Source: Eubacteriales bacterium (GTDB lineage Bacteria; Bacillota; Clostridia; Lachnospirales; Lachnospiraceae). Taken from it: a DNA stretch of 64,000 nucleotides. This document shows, in pieces, positions 43,008-51,100 of this stretch. Position 1 is the first letter of the stretch, and each line of letters starts with the position of its first letter. The notes beneath the pieces are model-generated. The model had not been told where the DNA came from. It did no database searches and was given only the letters and a program-made list of their open reading frames with translations. Location of the stretch: NCBI GenBank assembly GCA_030539395.1, contig JAUNSC010000014.1, positions 1-64,000 on the forward strand, read 5' to 3'. The translations under genes and the position numbers were made by a program.

Positions 43008-43800
43008 TTACACATACTGCCGCACGCTCAAACTGGACTGGATAGAAGTATCCAGGCTGATTGGAGAATGTGCAGGCGAAATTTTAGACAGAACGATTCA
43101 TGGCACAGCGAGCTATGAGGACGATCATTACTGGGGCTTTCAGGCTACCGCCGGTCGGTTTACCATTGCCGAAATAGACAAGCTTATCCGGTTTGTTAAT
43201 GGGGATGAGGAGATGCAAAAGGAAGCAATTCCTCAGGATTCAGACAAATCAGCTGCAATCGGAGAACGTTTGTCCCGTGCTCTGCTGAAAAAAGCATTAA
43301 GGCAGTCGTGGTGCCATGAGAGTACCACGGAATCGGCACTTTGGCTGGTCAACATCCGGGAGAATCGGCCTGTGGTTTATAAAAGATTCATTGCGGTTGG
43401 ACCGTATGACATTTATCTGGACAACCTCAGGAGCAAAAGTGAATTGATTGCTTATCTCCATAAAAACGGTCCAACGCATTCCGCACTGATGGATTTCTGC
43501 GCAGATTACAGGGAGAGGTATCACAACGAACTCTGCTGGAACTATCCAATCTCTGATGGGCTGCATCTTGGCACGTTTTTTGTTCTCGTAAAGGAAGGCG
43601 TTCTGGCTCTTCCTTATGACGATGCGGATAAGGTGGACTATGAGCTGCTTTGTCTGGACGATGCCAAAATGTGTGACAGAGAATCTATGGAGAATCTCAT
43701 AACGGAGTGGGATAGCTTCGACCGGGATTTACGCTTTGCCATGCGGGGTATGAGGGCGTTTTACCGCAGAGAGGAGGAGCATCATGAATCAGAAAATTGA
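43000..43800 (+). CDS. Hypothetical protein of 266 residues
   Basis: ATG 43000 overlaps the previous gene by eight bases; longer in-frame readings upstream are shadows of that gene. It has WIEVSRLIGECAGEILDRTI at the start and a Trp/Tyr-rich centre. No recognised domain, signal or membrane segment. It overlaps the DUF4262-like gene downstream by 17 bases. Confidence 0.68.
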   Translation: MSNYTYCRTLKLDWIEVSRLIGECAGEILDRTIHGTASYEDDHYWGFQATAGRFTIAEIDKLIRFVNGDEEMQKEAIPQDSDKSAAIGERLSRALLKKALRQSWCHESTTESALWLVNIRENRPVVYKRFIAVGPYDIYLDNLRSKSELIAYLHKNGPTHSALMDFCADYRERYHNELCWNYPISDGLHLGTFFVLVKEGVLALPYDDADKVDYELLCLDDAKMCDRESMENLITEWDSFDRDLRFAMRGMRAFYRREEEHHESEN

Positions 43801-44212
43801 CTGGCTCATTCATCTGGTGGCCAACGGCGCCTGCGATGAATGTGGTGAGGTAGAAACAGACTTTTTGCCCTATATGTGTAATGCCCACACCCACGGGCTG
43901 GAACGCTATGGGCACTTGGATTTCCAAATGGTACTTTTTTTGCCGACGGAGGAGATTGGACGAATCCTCAATACTTTGGGGTTAAGAGTTCAGTCTGGAG
44001 AACGCTTCCGGTCTGGAGATATGGTTTCCGGAATTTATGAGGACTGCGATGTGCGCTTGGATGAGTATGAGGAAACCGGGCGCAAAGTTTTGCGGGTCAT
44101 CATACCGGATGCGAACAATATCTTCCCAGGGGAAGGAGACTGTATGCTCCCATACTGTCTGCAACTTTTGAAGACAGATGAGCTCTGCGTAGAAAGGGGG
44201 ATACCATCATGA
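43784..44212 (+). CDS. DUF4262-like protein
   Basis: 142 residues. The stretch MCNAHTHGLERYGHLDFQMV matches the core of DUF4262 (HT.GL...GH.E), which is common in element and phage genomes. Remaining motifs include PGEGDCMLPYCLQLL. GAGAGGAGG lies upstream. No biochemical role is known. Confidence 0.72.
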   Translation: MNQKIDWLIHLVANGACDECGEVETDFLPYMCNAHTHGLERYGHLDFQMVLFLPTEEIGRILNTLGLRVQSGERFRSGDMVSGIYEDCDVRLDEYEETGRKVLRVIIPDANNIFPGEGDCMLPYCLQLLKTDELCVERGIPS

Positions 44213-44586
44213 AAATCACGTTGTATCAAATCATCCCGGAACTGGAAAACAGATACTTGATATTCAGCGATCTGAGAAGCATCCGGGCGGCAAGCGGAGG
44301 ACATGTCCCGGCTGAGATTTACGAAGCAGTATTCAGCGGGGATCTGGACATCGACGTGCCCAGGAATGTCAAAAACAAAATGGATCAAGAACTTGCCGAA
44401 CTGGAAGCGGTATATGTACGTTTTAACGTATCGCATCCGGAAGGCTTCCGTGGACGGCCCATGACCATGTCGGATGTAGTCGAGGTCATCCGTTCCGAAA
44501 AGGGAAGCAGGTTTTTCTTCTGCGACCGGTTCGGGTTTGAGGAGATTGCGTTTGAAAAGGAAAAAGCTGATTTTGGGCGCCTGTAG
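44209..44586 (+). CDS. YodL-like domain protein
   Basis: 125 residues. YQIIPELENRYLIFSDL, YEAVFSGDLDI, FNVSHPEGFRGRPMTMSDVV and FFCDRFGFEEI follow the order of the YodL-like domain found in large clostridial element proteins. Here it stands alone. It overlaps the previous gene by four bases. The function of YodL domains is unknown; they often sit beside anti-restriction or replication domains. Confidence 0.75.
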   Translation: MKITLYQIIPELENRYLIFSDLRSIRAASGGHVPAEIYEAVFSGDLDIDVPRNVKNKMDQELAELEAVYVRFNVSHPEGFRGRPMTMSDVVEVIRSEKGSRFFFCDRFGFEEIAFEKEKADFGRL

Positions 44587-44606
44587 GGCGCAGAAAGGAT
44601 ACAATC

Positions 44607-44819
44607 ATGAAGAAACTGATATTGAACTATAAAGGGCGCGATAGCTGGGACAGGCCGGTTTATGAATCGGATGGCCGGCTGTATGTGGATGTGGATCCAC
44701 GCAAAGGCTGGAAACCGAATATCTGTACGAAATACAACAATGAGTTTGATGGAGAGCCAGATACGCCGATTGCCGAAGATACCGTTGTGGAGTTTGTTCC
44801 GTGCCGGGATATCTGGTAA
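44607..44819 (+). CDS. Small LPD28-like protein of 70 residues
   Basis: The sequence LNYKGRDSWDRPVYESDGRL followed by YVDVDPRKGW and EFDGEPDTPI resembles, from memory, the polyvalent-protein-associated domain LPD28. AGAAAGG upstream of the ATG. Such small domains are associated with protein arsenals of conjugative elements and phages. Assignment is tentative. Confidence 0.65.
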   Translation: MKKLILNYKGRDSWDRPVYESDGRLYVDVDPRKGWKPNICTKYNNEFDGEPDTPIAEDTVVEFVPCRDIW

Positions 44820-44832
44820 GCGAGGAGGACGT

Positions 44833-45513
44833 ATGAAAGAATTTATGACAAAAATGGTTCCTGTCAATCTGTCAGACCGATTTCCATTCAAATGCAGGAT
44901 GTGCGGCGCTTGCTGCCGGCATGTCAGGGAAAGCGTGCCGCTGGAGAGTCTGGATGCTTTTCGGCTTGCCAAATATCTGAGGGACAAAGGTGAAAATGTG
45001 AGCTGTGTGGAAGATGTGCTTGCTGCCTACGCAGAGCCTGTCTTACTTAGTGAAAACGGGTATACGGTATTTATGCTGAAAACGGTTGGAGCCGATGATG
45101 CGTGCATTTTTCTGAAAGATAATCGGTGTACGATTCATTCGGTTCATCCGCGGGCGTGCCGTACATATCCCATTGCTGTCGGGCCATATGAACTTGGCGG
45201 GTATGAACAGTATCTCAGTATGGAGCAGCCACATCACTATTCGGGTCCGCAGATGTCCGTGAAAAAATGGATTCAAAAGCGCTGTAGTAAACAGGATTTT
45301 GAATTTTTGAACACGGACATCGGTTCGGTACAGGAGATAGAAAAATTACTGAAGAAGATTCCTGAGCATAACCGGACAAGGGCCGTGATGATGTTCCTTT
45401 TCTACAAGTATTCGGATTACGATCTGGATAAGTCTTTCCTTCCACAGTTTAAAAGCAATAACGATAAGCTGCTGGAGGTTCTGCGCAAAATGGCAAATGA
45501 CAAAGACAACTAA
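44833..45513 (+). CDS. YkgJ-family cysteine cluster protein, copy 1
   Basis: 226 residues. FPFKCRMCGACCRHV near residue 20, CIFLKDNRCTIHSVHPRACR near residue 95 and a later C at the end of the core are the YkgJ CxxCGxCC...C...C pattern, thought to bind zinc or an iron-sulphur cluster. GAGGAGG before ATG 44833. A homologous gene follows at 45587. Function is not established. Confidence 0.82.
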   Translation: MKEFMTKMVPVNLSDRFPFKCRMCGACCRHVRESVPLESLDAFRLAKYLRDKGENVSCVEDVLAAYAEPVLLSENGYTVFMLKTVGADDACIFLKDNRCTIHSVHPRACRTYPIAVGPYELGGYEQYLSMEQPHHYSGPQMSVKKWIQKRCSKQDFEFLNTDIGSVQEIEKLLKKIPEHNRTRAVMMFLFYKYSDYDLDKSFLPQFKSNNDKLLEVLRKMANDKDN

Positions 45514-45540
45514 ATTATCAAGTCAGTATGACACAACAAC

Positions 45541-45575
45541 AAGGCGTCGAAATTCGGCGCCTTAATTATTTTTAG
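45541..45575 (+). terminator. Hairpin between the two YkgJ genes
   Basis: AAGGCGTCG (45541-45549) pairs with CGGCGCCTT (45555-45563), followed by a T-rich tract interrupted by AA. Confidence 0.5.
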
Positions 45576-45586
45576 GAGGAAATACC

Positions 45587-46318
45587 ATGGATGAAAGATT
45601 AAAAAATATCGTAGACAATTTTGAGGCAATGAAGATCGGTGTGGATGAGCCGTTTCCGTTTCACTGCACCATGTGCGGCAAATGCTGCATCAATCGGGAG
45701 GATATCCTTTTGACGCCGAGAGATATCTATAACATGGCAAAGGAGCTTGGGATAACGACTAAAGAGTTGTTTGAAACCTATTGTGAGACTTATATTGGCT
45801 GCGACTCCCGTATGCCCATAGTCAGATTGAAGCCTCGTGGCTCCATAAGAAGGTGCCCGCTGCTGAAAGACAGAAAATGCTCTGTCCATAAGGCAAAACC
45901 GGCGGTATGCGCGCTGTTCCCGATAGGAAGATGCCTGATGTTTAAAAAGGATTCAAATCCTTCAGAGAAAATTTCAGCAAGCCAGATACAGTATATTTTT
46001 ACCAATCCTGGGTGTGGTGACAATGCTGAAACCCATACGGTGCGGGAATGGCTTGGAGAATTTGGAATGTCACTGGAAGATGAATTTTTTGTCCAGTGGC
46101 AGCAGGCAGTCATGGAATTCGGGCAGTTTTTCCGTGAAGCGGAAAAGACGGCCAGTGAGCGTATCATGGAGCTGTCATGGACAGCAGCTTTTGTCGGCTT
46201 ATATCTGCATTATGAAACTGATCAGGAATTTCTGCCGCAGTTTGAACAGAATGTCCGGGAAATCACTGCACTGCTGCAGATGGCGCCCATAAAGGAAGGC
46301 GGTAGAGCAAATGAATGA
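45587..46318 (+). CDS. YkgJ-family cysteine cluster protein, copy 2
   Basis: 243 residues. FHCTMCGKCCINREDILLTP, then CPLLKDRKCSVHKAKPAVCA and NPGCGD repeat the cysteine pattern of the preceding gene. The rest is clearly diverged from copy 1, so the duplication is old. AGGAGG before the ATG. It overlaps the next gene by eight bases. Confidence 0.82.
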   Translation: MDERLKNIVDNFEAMKIGVDEPFPFHCTMCGKCCINREDILLTPRDIYNMAKELGITTKELFETYCETYIGCDSRMPIVRLKPRGSIRRCPLLKDRKCSVHKAKPAVCALFPIGRCLMFKKDSNPSEKISASQIQYIFTNPGCGDNAETHTVREWLGEFGMSLEDEFFVQWQQAVMEFGQFFREAEKTASERIMELSWTAAFVGLYLHYETDQEFLPQFEQNVREITALLQMAPIKEGGRANE

Positions 46319-46976
46319 GGATCGTAACCAGCATCAGATTATCCGAAAGGATGCTCGCAACTGCTTTGTGGAGAGCCTGAATGACGCTTTTGAGATTGGG
46401 AGAATTCATCTTGCTTTTGCGACCTACGATCTGAGCCGTCCGATTGGGCAACGGCAGACAAACAACATCCATATTTACATTGCGGTGGACGAGTTTCTGG
46501 AATTATGCCGCAAGCTGGAAGGCGGGGAACTTCGCTATCTGCTGAAGAATAAGAAGACAAGTGGGGATAAAACACCGCTTTATCAGTGCCTGGGTGGTAC
46601 TTCTGCCGAGAAGCTTGCAAAATACGGGCGTTCTCGGGCAGATGGAAAAAGCCTGTCCAGAACAGCACAGCTATTGGCAGGAAGCAAATCGGATTTCCTG
46701 TTTGTAGCGGACAGCGGACCTGGTGAAACAGATCAGAAAGGTTTAATCGTTCCCAAGTTCGGAAGTAAGCCGGAAAATCATGTGGCAGTCAGTATGACAT
46801 TTGAAACATTCAGTGAACTGCTGCTTATGACAAGATTGCACTATTCAGCATGGCTGAGTGCATGGTATGCAAACCAATATCATCCGGGTAGCCAGCGAAC
46901 AGCACAGGCACAGGAGAACCCACAGTATCAGGAGAACAGTAACGAAGCGGCGTATGCTTCGGATCCGATGTTCTAA
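46311..46976 (+). CDS. Hypothetical backbone protein of 221 residues
   Basis: Not recognised. Soluble, basic, with FATYDLSRPIGQRQTNNIHI and a Gln/Asn-rich tail. It ends in a segment ASDPMF whose coding sequence, plus the following terminator, recurs in diverged form at 54362-54452. This marks the boundary of the inserted cargo region. Last gene of the first backbone operon. Confidence 0.72.
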   Translation: MNEDRNQHQIIRKDARNCFVESLNDAFEIGRIHLAFATYDLSRPIGQRQTNNIHIYIAVDEFLELCRKLEGGELRYLLKNKKTSGDKTPLYQCLGGTSAEKLAKYGRSRADGKSLSRTAQLLAGSKSDFLFVADSGPGETDQKGLIVPKFGSKPENHVAVSMTFETFSELLLMTRLHYSAWLSAWYANQYHPGSQRTAQAQENPQYQENSNEAAYASDPMF

Positions 46977-47023
46977 AGTAGAGGATGGAAAAGCGGTGCA
47001 GTCTGATGATTGCACCGCTTTTT
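46921..47023. repeat. Left copy of duplicated gene tail plus terminator
   Basis: CACAGTATCAGGAGAA (46921-46936) and CTTCGGATCCGATGTTCTAA (46957-46976) are matched at 54362-54377 and 54388-54407 (one difference in the second block). The terminators that follow are also alike. Confidence 0.75.
46989..47023 (+). terminator. Terminator of the first backbone operon
   Basis: AAGCGGTGCA (46991-47000) pairs perfectly with TGCACCGCTT (47011-47020), followed by five T. Confidence 0.88.
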
Positions 47024-47092
47024 GCGCCTTGAGGCACATGTTTCTATATCATAGTGCTGATAGCAATAGAGCATATTATTCATATCAGTTTC

Positions 47093-47121
47093 TTGATTTT
47101 ATTCGCCTGTCTGTATATAAT
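47093..47121 (+). promoter_or_regulatory. Promoter of the cargo two-component system
   Basis: TTGATT (47093-47098), 17-bp spacer, TATAAT (47116-47121). Confidence 0.7.
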
Positions 47122-47230
47122 TGATGGAATAGAAAGGGCGTATCAGCTATATGTGGCTGATACCAAAAGACGCGGAAAAACCCGCTGATGGGCGGCAAAA
47201 AGAATTTTTCAAAGGAAAGAGTGAATTTGT

Positions 47231-47896
47231 ATGGCTATTATTTTGATTGCAGAAGATGAAAAAAATATGCAGGATATTATTGTAGAGTATATGAAGCGTG
47301 GTGGTCATTCCTGCATTACGGCAGATGACGGCATAGACGCTGTTACGATTTTGAAAAACAATCCCGTGGATTTGGCGATTTTAGATATTATGATGCCGCA
47401 CTTGGACGGCTTTTCTGTCTGTAAGATAGCGAGAGAAATGTATAATCTCCCTATTATCTTTCTTACGGCCAAGGAGGGGGAGGAGGACAAGTTAAAGGGA
47501 TATGACATAGGTGCAGACGATTACATGACAAAGCCATTTAGCCCAAAGGTGTTGTTAGCAAAGGTCAACGCTTTACTGCGCCGTTCCTCGACAGAAAATA
47601 CACAGTCAACCTTAACGGTTGGCAACTTGACTTTGGTACCAACTTCACACAGTGTTATAGTCGCGGGTGACGACATTGATTTAACCTATAAGGAATTTGA
47701 ATTGCTGCGTTTTTTCATGCAGAACAGAAATCAAGTATTTTCCCGTGAACAGCTATTAAATCGAATTTGGGGCTATGATTTTGAGGGAAACAGTCGAACC
47801 GTGGACACCCATATTAAAACCCTGCGACAAAAACTTGGTGCAGAGGGACGATATATCGTCACGTTGATACGTTCCGGCTATAAGTTTGAGGTGTGA
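47231..47896 (+). CDS. OmpR-family response regulator (cargo exporter module)
   Basis: 221 residues. Receiver (IILIAEDEKNMQDIIVEYM, Asp in LAILDIMMPHLDGFSV, Lys in DYMTKPF) and OmpR-type winged helix (LTYKEFELLRFFMQN, TVDTHIKTLRQKLGAEG). It is the first gene of the inserted cargo. The phased TTTCAC boxes at 49037-49086, upstream of the ABC genes, are its probable targets. Confidence 0.88.
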   Translation: MAIILIAEDEKNMQDIIVEYMKRGGHSCITADDGIDAVTILKNNPVDLAILDIMMPHLDGFSVCKIAREMYNLPIIFLTAKEGEEDKLKGYDIGADDYMTKPFSPKVLLAKVNALLRRSSTENTQSTLTVGNLTLVPTSHSVIVAGDDIDLTYKEFELLRFFMQNRNQVFSREQLLNRIWGYDFEGNSRTVDTHIKTLRQKLGAEGRYIVTLIRSGYKFEV

Positions 47897-47898
47897 TT

Positions 47899-48987
47899 AT
47901 GAAGAAAATGAATGAATGGTTTGCCCTCAATACGGTTAGAAAAAAAGTTCTCCTGCTTTCAAAACTGGCGGGCGGTATTATCGTTTTGTTTTATGTGTTC
48001 ACATCAGAATTACCGACCAATCGAAATATAACCTTTGTGATTTGGTTTGCACTATTGGTAGCGGTTATTTTGGGCGTAGACATTATGCTTGGGCGTTTCA
48101 TTTCAAAGCCGCTTGAGGAAATCAACCACACGGCGGGACAAATGGCAATGCTCGATTTATCGGCGCATTGCAATATTCACACAGATGATGAATTTGGGGA
48201 GCTTTCTGGGAACCTAAATACTATGTTTTCTAATCTGCAAGAAGCTCTTGAAAAATTGGAAGCCGCAAACAAACAGCTTGAAAAAGATGTGACACAGGAG
48301 CATTTACTACTGACACAGAGAAAAGAATTGGTTGACAGCTTATCCCATGAAATGAAAACGCCGCTTGGAATTGTACGAGCCTATGTCGAGGGGCTTAAGG
48401 ACGAAATGGACGAGCAAAAAAAGCAGCACTATATGGACGTTATTTTATCTGCAACAGACCGTATGAACACTATGATAGTGTCTTTGCTTGATTTATCTGC
48501 ATTGGAAGCGGGGGCCGTAAAACTAACAGAAGAACGCTTTGACTTTATAGAATTGGTTGAAACGGTCGCCGGGCGTTTGCTGATAGACACGCCAAATGCA
48601 AATTATCGCTTTACTTTTGAGCTGCCAGAGGGCAAGGCTTTTATTCGTGCGGATAAGTACCGTATAGAACAAGTCCTTAACAATTTGATAGTGAACGCAA
48701 AAAACCACGTTAGTGATGACGGTGAAATTCATTTAGCTGTTATCTACCGGGAAAGCAAACTGCAATTTTCGATCTTCAATCAGGGGGAACAGATACCGCC
48801 GCAGGACATTTCAAAGGTTTGGCAAAAGTTTTATCGTGGGGAAACCTCACAGAAAGATACACATAGCGGCTCTGGTCTTGGGCTTTCTATCATTGCTCAA
48901 ATTCTCTCCATGTACCACACCACTTACAGCGTCCAAAACCTACCGAATGGCGTTGAATTTTCTTTTGATTTTCCCACAATTGAATAA
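47899..48987 (+). CDS. Sensor histidine kinase (cargo exporter module)
   Basis: 362 residues from ATG 47899, with the preceding GAGGTG as ribosome site; GTG 47893 is an alternative. Two membrane helices with a very short external loop (about residues 18-35 and 42-60), a HAMP domain, then H-box LVDSLSHEMKTPLGIVRAY, N-box QVLNNLIVNAKNHV and G-box SGLGLSIIAQI. The short loop suggests sensing within the membrane or via the transporter. Followed by a terminator. Confidence 0.87.
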   Translation: MKKMNEWFALNTVRKKVLLLSKLAGGIIVLFYVFTSELPTNRNITFVIWFALLVAVILGVDIMLGRFISKPLEEINHTAGQMAMLDLSAHCNIHTDDEFGELSGNLNTMFSNLQEALEKLEAANKQLEKDVTQEHLLLTQRKELVDSLSHEMKTPLGIVRAYVEGLKDEMDEQKKQHYMDVILSATDRMNTMIVSLLDLSALEAGAVKLTEERFDFIELVETVAGRLLIDTPNANYRFTFELPEGKAFIRADKYRIEQVLNNLIVNAKNHVSDDGEIHLAVIYRESKLQFSIFNQGEQIPPQDISKVWQKFYRGETSQKDTHSGSGLGLSIIAQILSMYHTTYSVQNLPNGVEFSFDFPTIE

Positions 48988-49002
48988 AATTAATTTTGAA
49001 AC

Positions 49003-49035
49003 GCCTTGCTTTTATAAACGGAGCAAGGCATTTTT
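49003..49035 (+). terminator. Terminator after the kinase gene
   Basis: GCCTTGCT (49003-49010) pairs with AGCAAGGC (49022-49029), then ATTTTTA. Confidence 0.75.
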
Positions 49036-49036
49036 A

Positions 49037-49086
49037 TTTCACTTCGATTTCACAGCCGCCGCACTTCAATTTCACCGCATTTTCTT
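49037..49086 (+). promoter_or_regulatory. 11-bp-phased response-regulator boxes upstream of the ABC genes
   Basis: TTTCAC at 49037, 49048 and 49070, a degenerate CCGCAC at 49059 and TTTCTT at 49081, all on one 11-bp phase. They end about 38 bases before the start codon of the first gene. Confidence 0.65.
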
Positions 49087-49124
49087 AAACTGACCTTATC
49101 AAAAGACAAGGAGGTAAAAGCTAT

Positions 49125-49265
49125 ATGTTTTTAGGATTGGAATGGTATTGGTGGTTAATTATCGTTGTTGTGGTGGCTCTCTCTATCCCGTTCAAAGTCA
49201 AGTTTATGAAATGGTGGAGCAAACGTCAAAAAGAGCAGAAAGATAAATGGGGTGGTGAAGAATGA
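49125..49265 (+). CDS. 46-residue membrane peptide
   Basis: ATG 49125 after AGGAGG (49110-49115) encodes one hydrophobic helix (WWLIIVVVVALSIP) followed by a basic, Lys/Trp-rich tail. The stop overlaps the ATPase start (ATGA). Position and coupling suggest a subunit or regulator of the exporter. No family recognised. Confidence 0.65.
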   Translation: MFLGLEWYWWLIIVVVVALSIPFKVKFMKWWSKRQKEQKDKWGGEE

Positions 49266-50107
49266 TAACGGTTGAAAACTTGACTTTCTCCTATCAAAAG
49301 CAAAAACAAACCTTGCACGGGCTGACCTTTTCCGTAGCTGACGGGGAGATATTCGGTTTTTTGGGACCTAATGGCTCGGGTAAGTCTACCACGCAAAAAA
49401 TTCTAACGGGTATTTTGCGTGGATATGGTGGAAGCACCTGCTTGTTTGGTGAACCTTTGGAAAATCAGCAAAAGAATTTTCAAGAAAAAATTGGTGTGCT
49501 GTTTGAGTTCCCGTACCTCTATACAAATTTGAGCGCAATCGACAATCTTAACTATTTTGCTTCGTTCTACCCCTCCGAAAGACGGCGTGATGTAAACGAG
49601 CTGCTTACTATGTTGGAGTTCAAAAAGGACTTTATAAATAAACCCGTGTCCTCATACTCCAAAGGAATGAGGCAGCGCGTTAGTATGGCAAGAGCGTTGT
49701 TGAACAGCCCAGAGCTGCTGTTCTTGGACGAGCCGACCAGCGGCCTTGACCCGCAAGGTGCAGTGCTATTCCGTAATATCATTGAGGAAGAACGAAAGAA
49801 AGGCACAACAGTTTTCCTAACTACCCATAATATGACGGACGCAGATTTACTTTGTGACCGGGTAGCTTTTATTGCAGACGGTGAAATTAAGGCAATCGAC
49901 ACGCCGAAGAAACTGAAAGAAAAAAACAGCAATCATCAGGTCGAAATTGAAACGCTGTATCAAGGAAAACGCAGGTTGACAATCATTGAAACCCCGGAGC
50001 TAAAGGCGGGTATTCCGTTCCCGTATGACGAGATTATCAGTATTCACTCGAAAGAGCCGACACTTGAAGATATGTTTATCCAATATACAGGGAGGGGGTT
50101 AGCGTAA
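49262..50107 (+). CDS. ABC ATPase (cargo exporter)
   Basis: 281 residues. Walker A GPNGSGKSTT, signature YSKGMRQRVSMARAL, Walker B LLFLDEPTSGLDP and His in LTTHNMTDADLL are all present, with the C-terminal extension of drug-export ATPases. It is coupled at both ends: ATGA with the 46-residue gene and one shared base with the first permease. Probably antibiotic or peptide export. Confidence 0.88.
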   Translation: MITVENLTFSYQKQKQTLHGLTFSVADGEIFGFLGPNGSGKSTTQKILTGILRGYGGSTCLFGEPLENQQKNFQEKIGVLFEFPYLYTNLSAIDNLNYFASFYPSERRRDVNELLTMLEFKKDFINKPVSSYSKGMRQRVSMARALLNSPELLFLDEPTSGLDPQGAVLFRNIIEEERKKGTTVFLTTHNMTDADLLCDRVAFIADGEIKAIDTPKKLKEKNSNHQVEIETLYQGKRRLTIIETPELKAGIPFPYDEIISIHSKEPTLEDMFIQYTGRGLA

Positions 50108-51099
50108 TGCGAAGAGGTTTTCTTTCTTTGCTGAAAAAGGACTTCAAACTGATGTTGTCAAGCAAGTTCCTGTTGCTTGCACTTGGCTCCCTTATTCTGT
50201 ACTCTTGCTACATCAATTTTATCTATGTGGGAATAGAGCAGGACATTTACCCGGTGTTTCTTTACGACCCGCTTCATACGCAAGGTGCGGTATCTTCCGA
50301 AATAACCGAAGTCGAGAGCTTGGAGGAACTGAAAAAGGAAAGCGAGGACGGTTACGCTGTTGGTATTGACGCTTCAAGCGGAACGCCGGAAATCATTATG
50401 GTTTCATCAAGCATACACAGCACCGATAGGTATCGTGCCGCCTACGCCTTATCTTTGTTGTCAACCGCAAATCCCACCACCGCAGAAGTGATAGGCACGG
50501 ACAACAAGGAAATGAAAAGCCGCAGGGAAATCACTTGCGAATTTCTGTTTTTTGAATTGGCGGCGGTTGGCTTTTTAGGACTTGCTTCTATGTTGTTCAA
50601 GGAAAAGCAGATGGGTATTATCCGTGTTCATGGGGTACTGCCTGTAAGTAAAAGTGCTTTTATCCTTTCAAAGCTCTGCCTGTTTCTGCTGTCTGACCTT
50701 GTATTTTCAGCACTCTTGACTGTCATAAATTTAGGCGTTTCAGAAGGCTTGGCAGTATTACCTTACGTTTTACTGCAAGCGGGTATTTTATCCCTGCTAA
50801 TGGCTTTGGTTGGCTTTTTCTGCGCGGTGTTATTGCCCAACTTCAAACAATTTTCCTTGCTGTATCTCGTATTAGCGGTTTTCATTACAACGCCTGTTTT
50901 CCTTGCAGGGCAGACCGGGATTGCTTGGGAATGGATAAAATATCATCCTGTGTATCATCTGTTTATGGCAATGAAAAATGCGTATTGGGGTGTATCATTT
51001 GCAAACGGCATTTATTACACGATCTGCGGATTGACAATCGTACTGTTATTCCTGCTTGTGCGCCGGGTGCTTATTCGTGAAATGGCAAAGGAGGGATAG
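50107..51099 (+). CDS. ABC-2 permease, subunit 1
   Basis: 330 residues. One N-terminal helix (LLLALGSLILYSCYINFIYVG), an external loop of about 110 residues, then about five C-terminal helices. This is the layout of DrrB/NatB-like ABC-2 exporters. Starts at the last base of the ATPase stop. Works with the second permease. Confidence 0.82.
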   Translation: MRRGFLSLLKKDFKLMLSSKFLLLALGSLILYSCYINFIYVGIEQDIYPVFLYDPLHTQGAVSSEITEVESLEELKKESEDGYAVGIDASSGTPEIIMVSSSIHSTDRYRAAYALSLLSTANPTTAEVIGTDNKEMKSRREITCEFLFFELAAVGFLGLASMLFKEKQMGIIRVHGVLPVSKSAFILSKLCLFLLSDLVFSALLTVINLGVSEGLAVLPYVLLQAGILSLLMALVGFFCAVLLPNFKQFSLLYLVLAVFITTPVFLAGQTGIAWEWIKYHPVYHLFMAMKNAYWGVSFANGIYYTICGLTIVLLFLLVRRVLIREMAKEG

Positions 51100-51100
51100 C

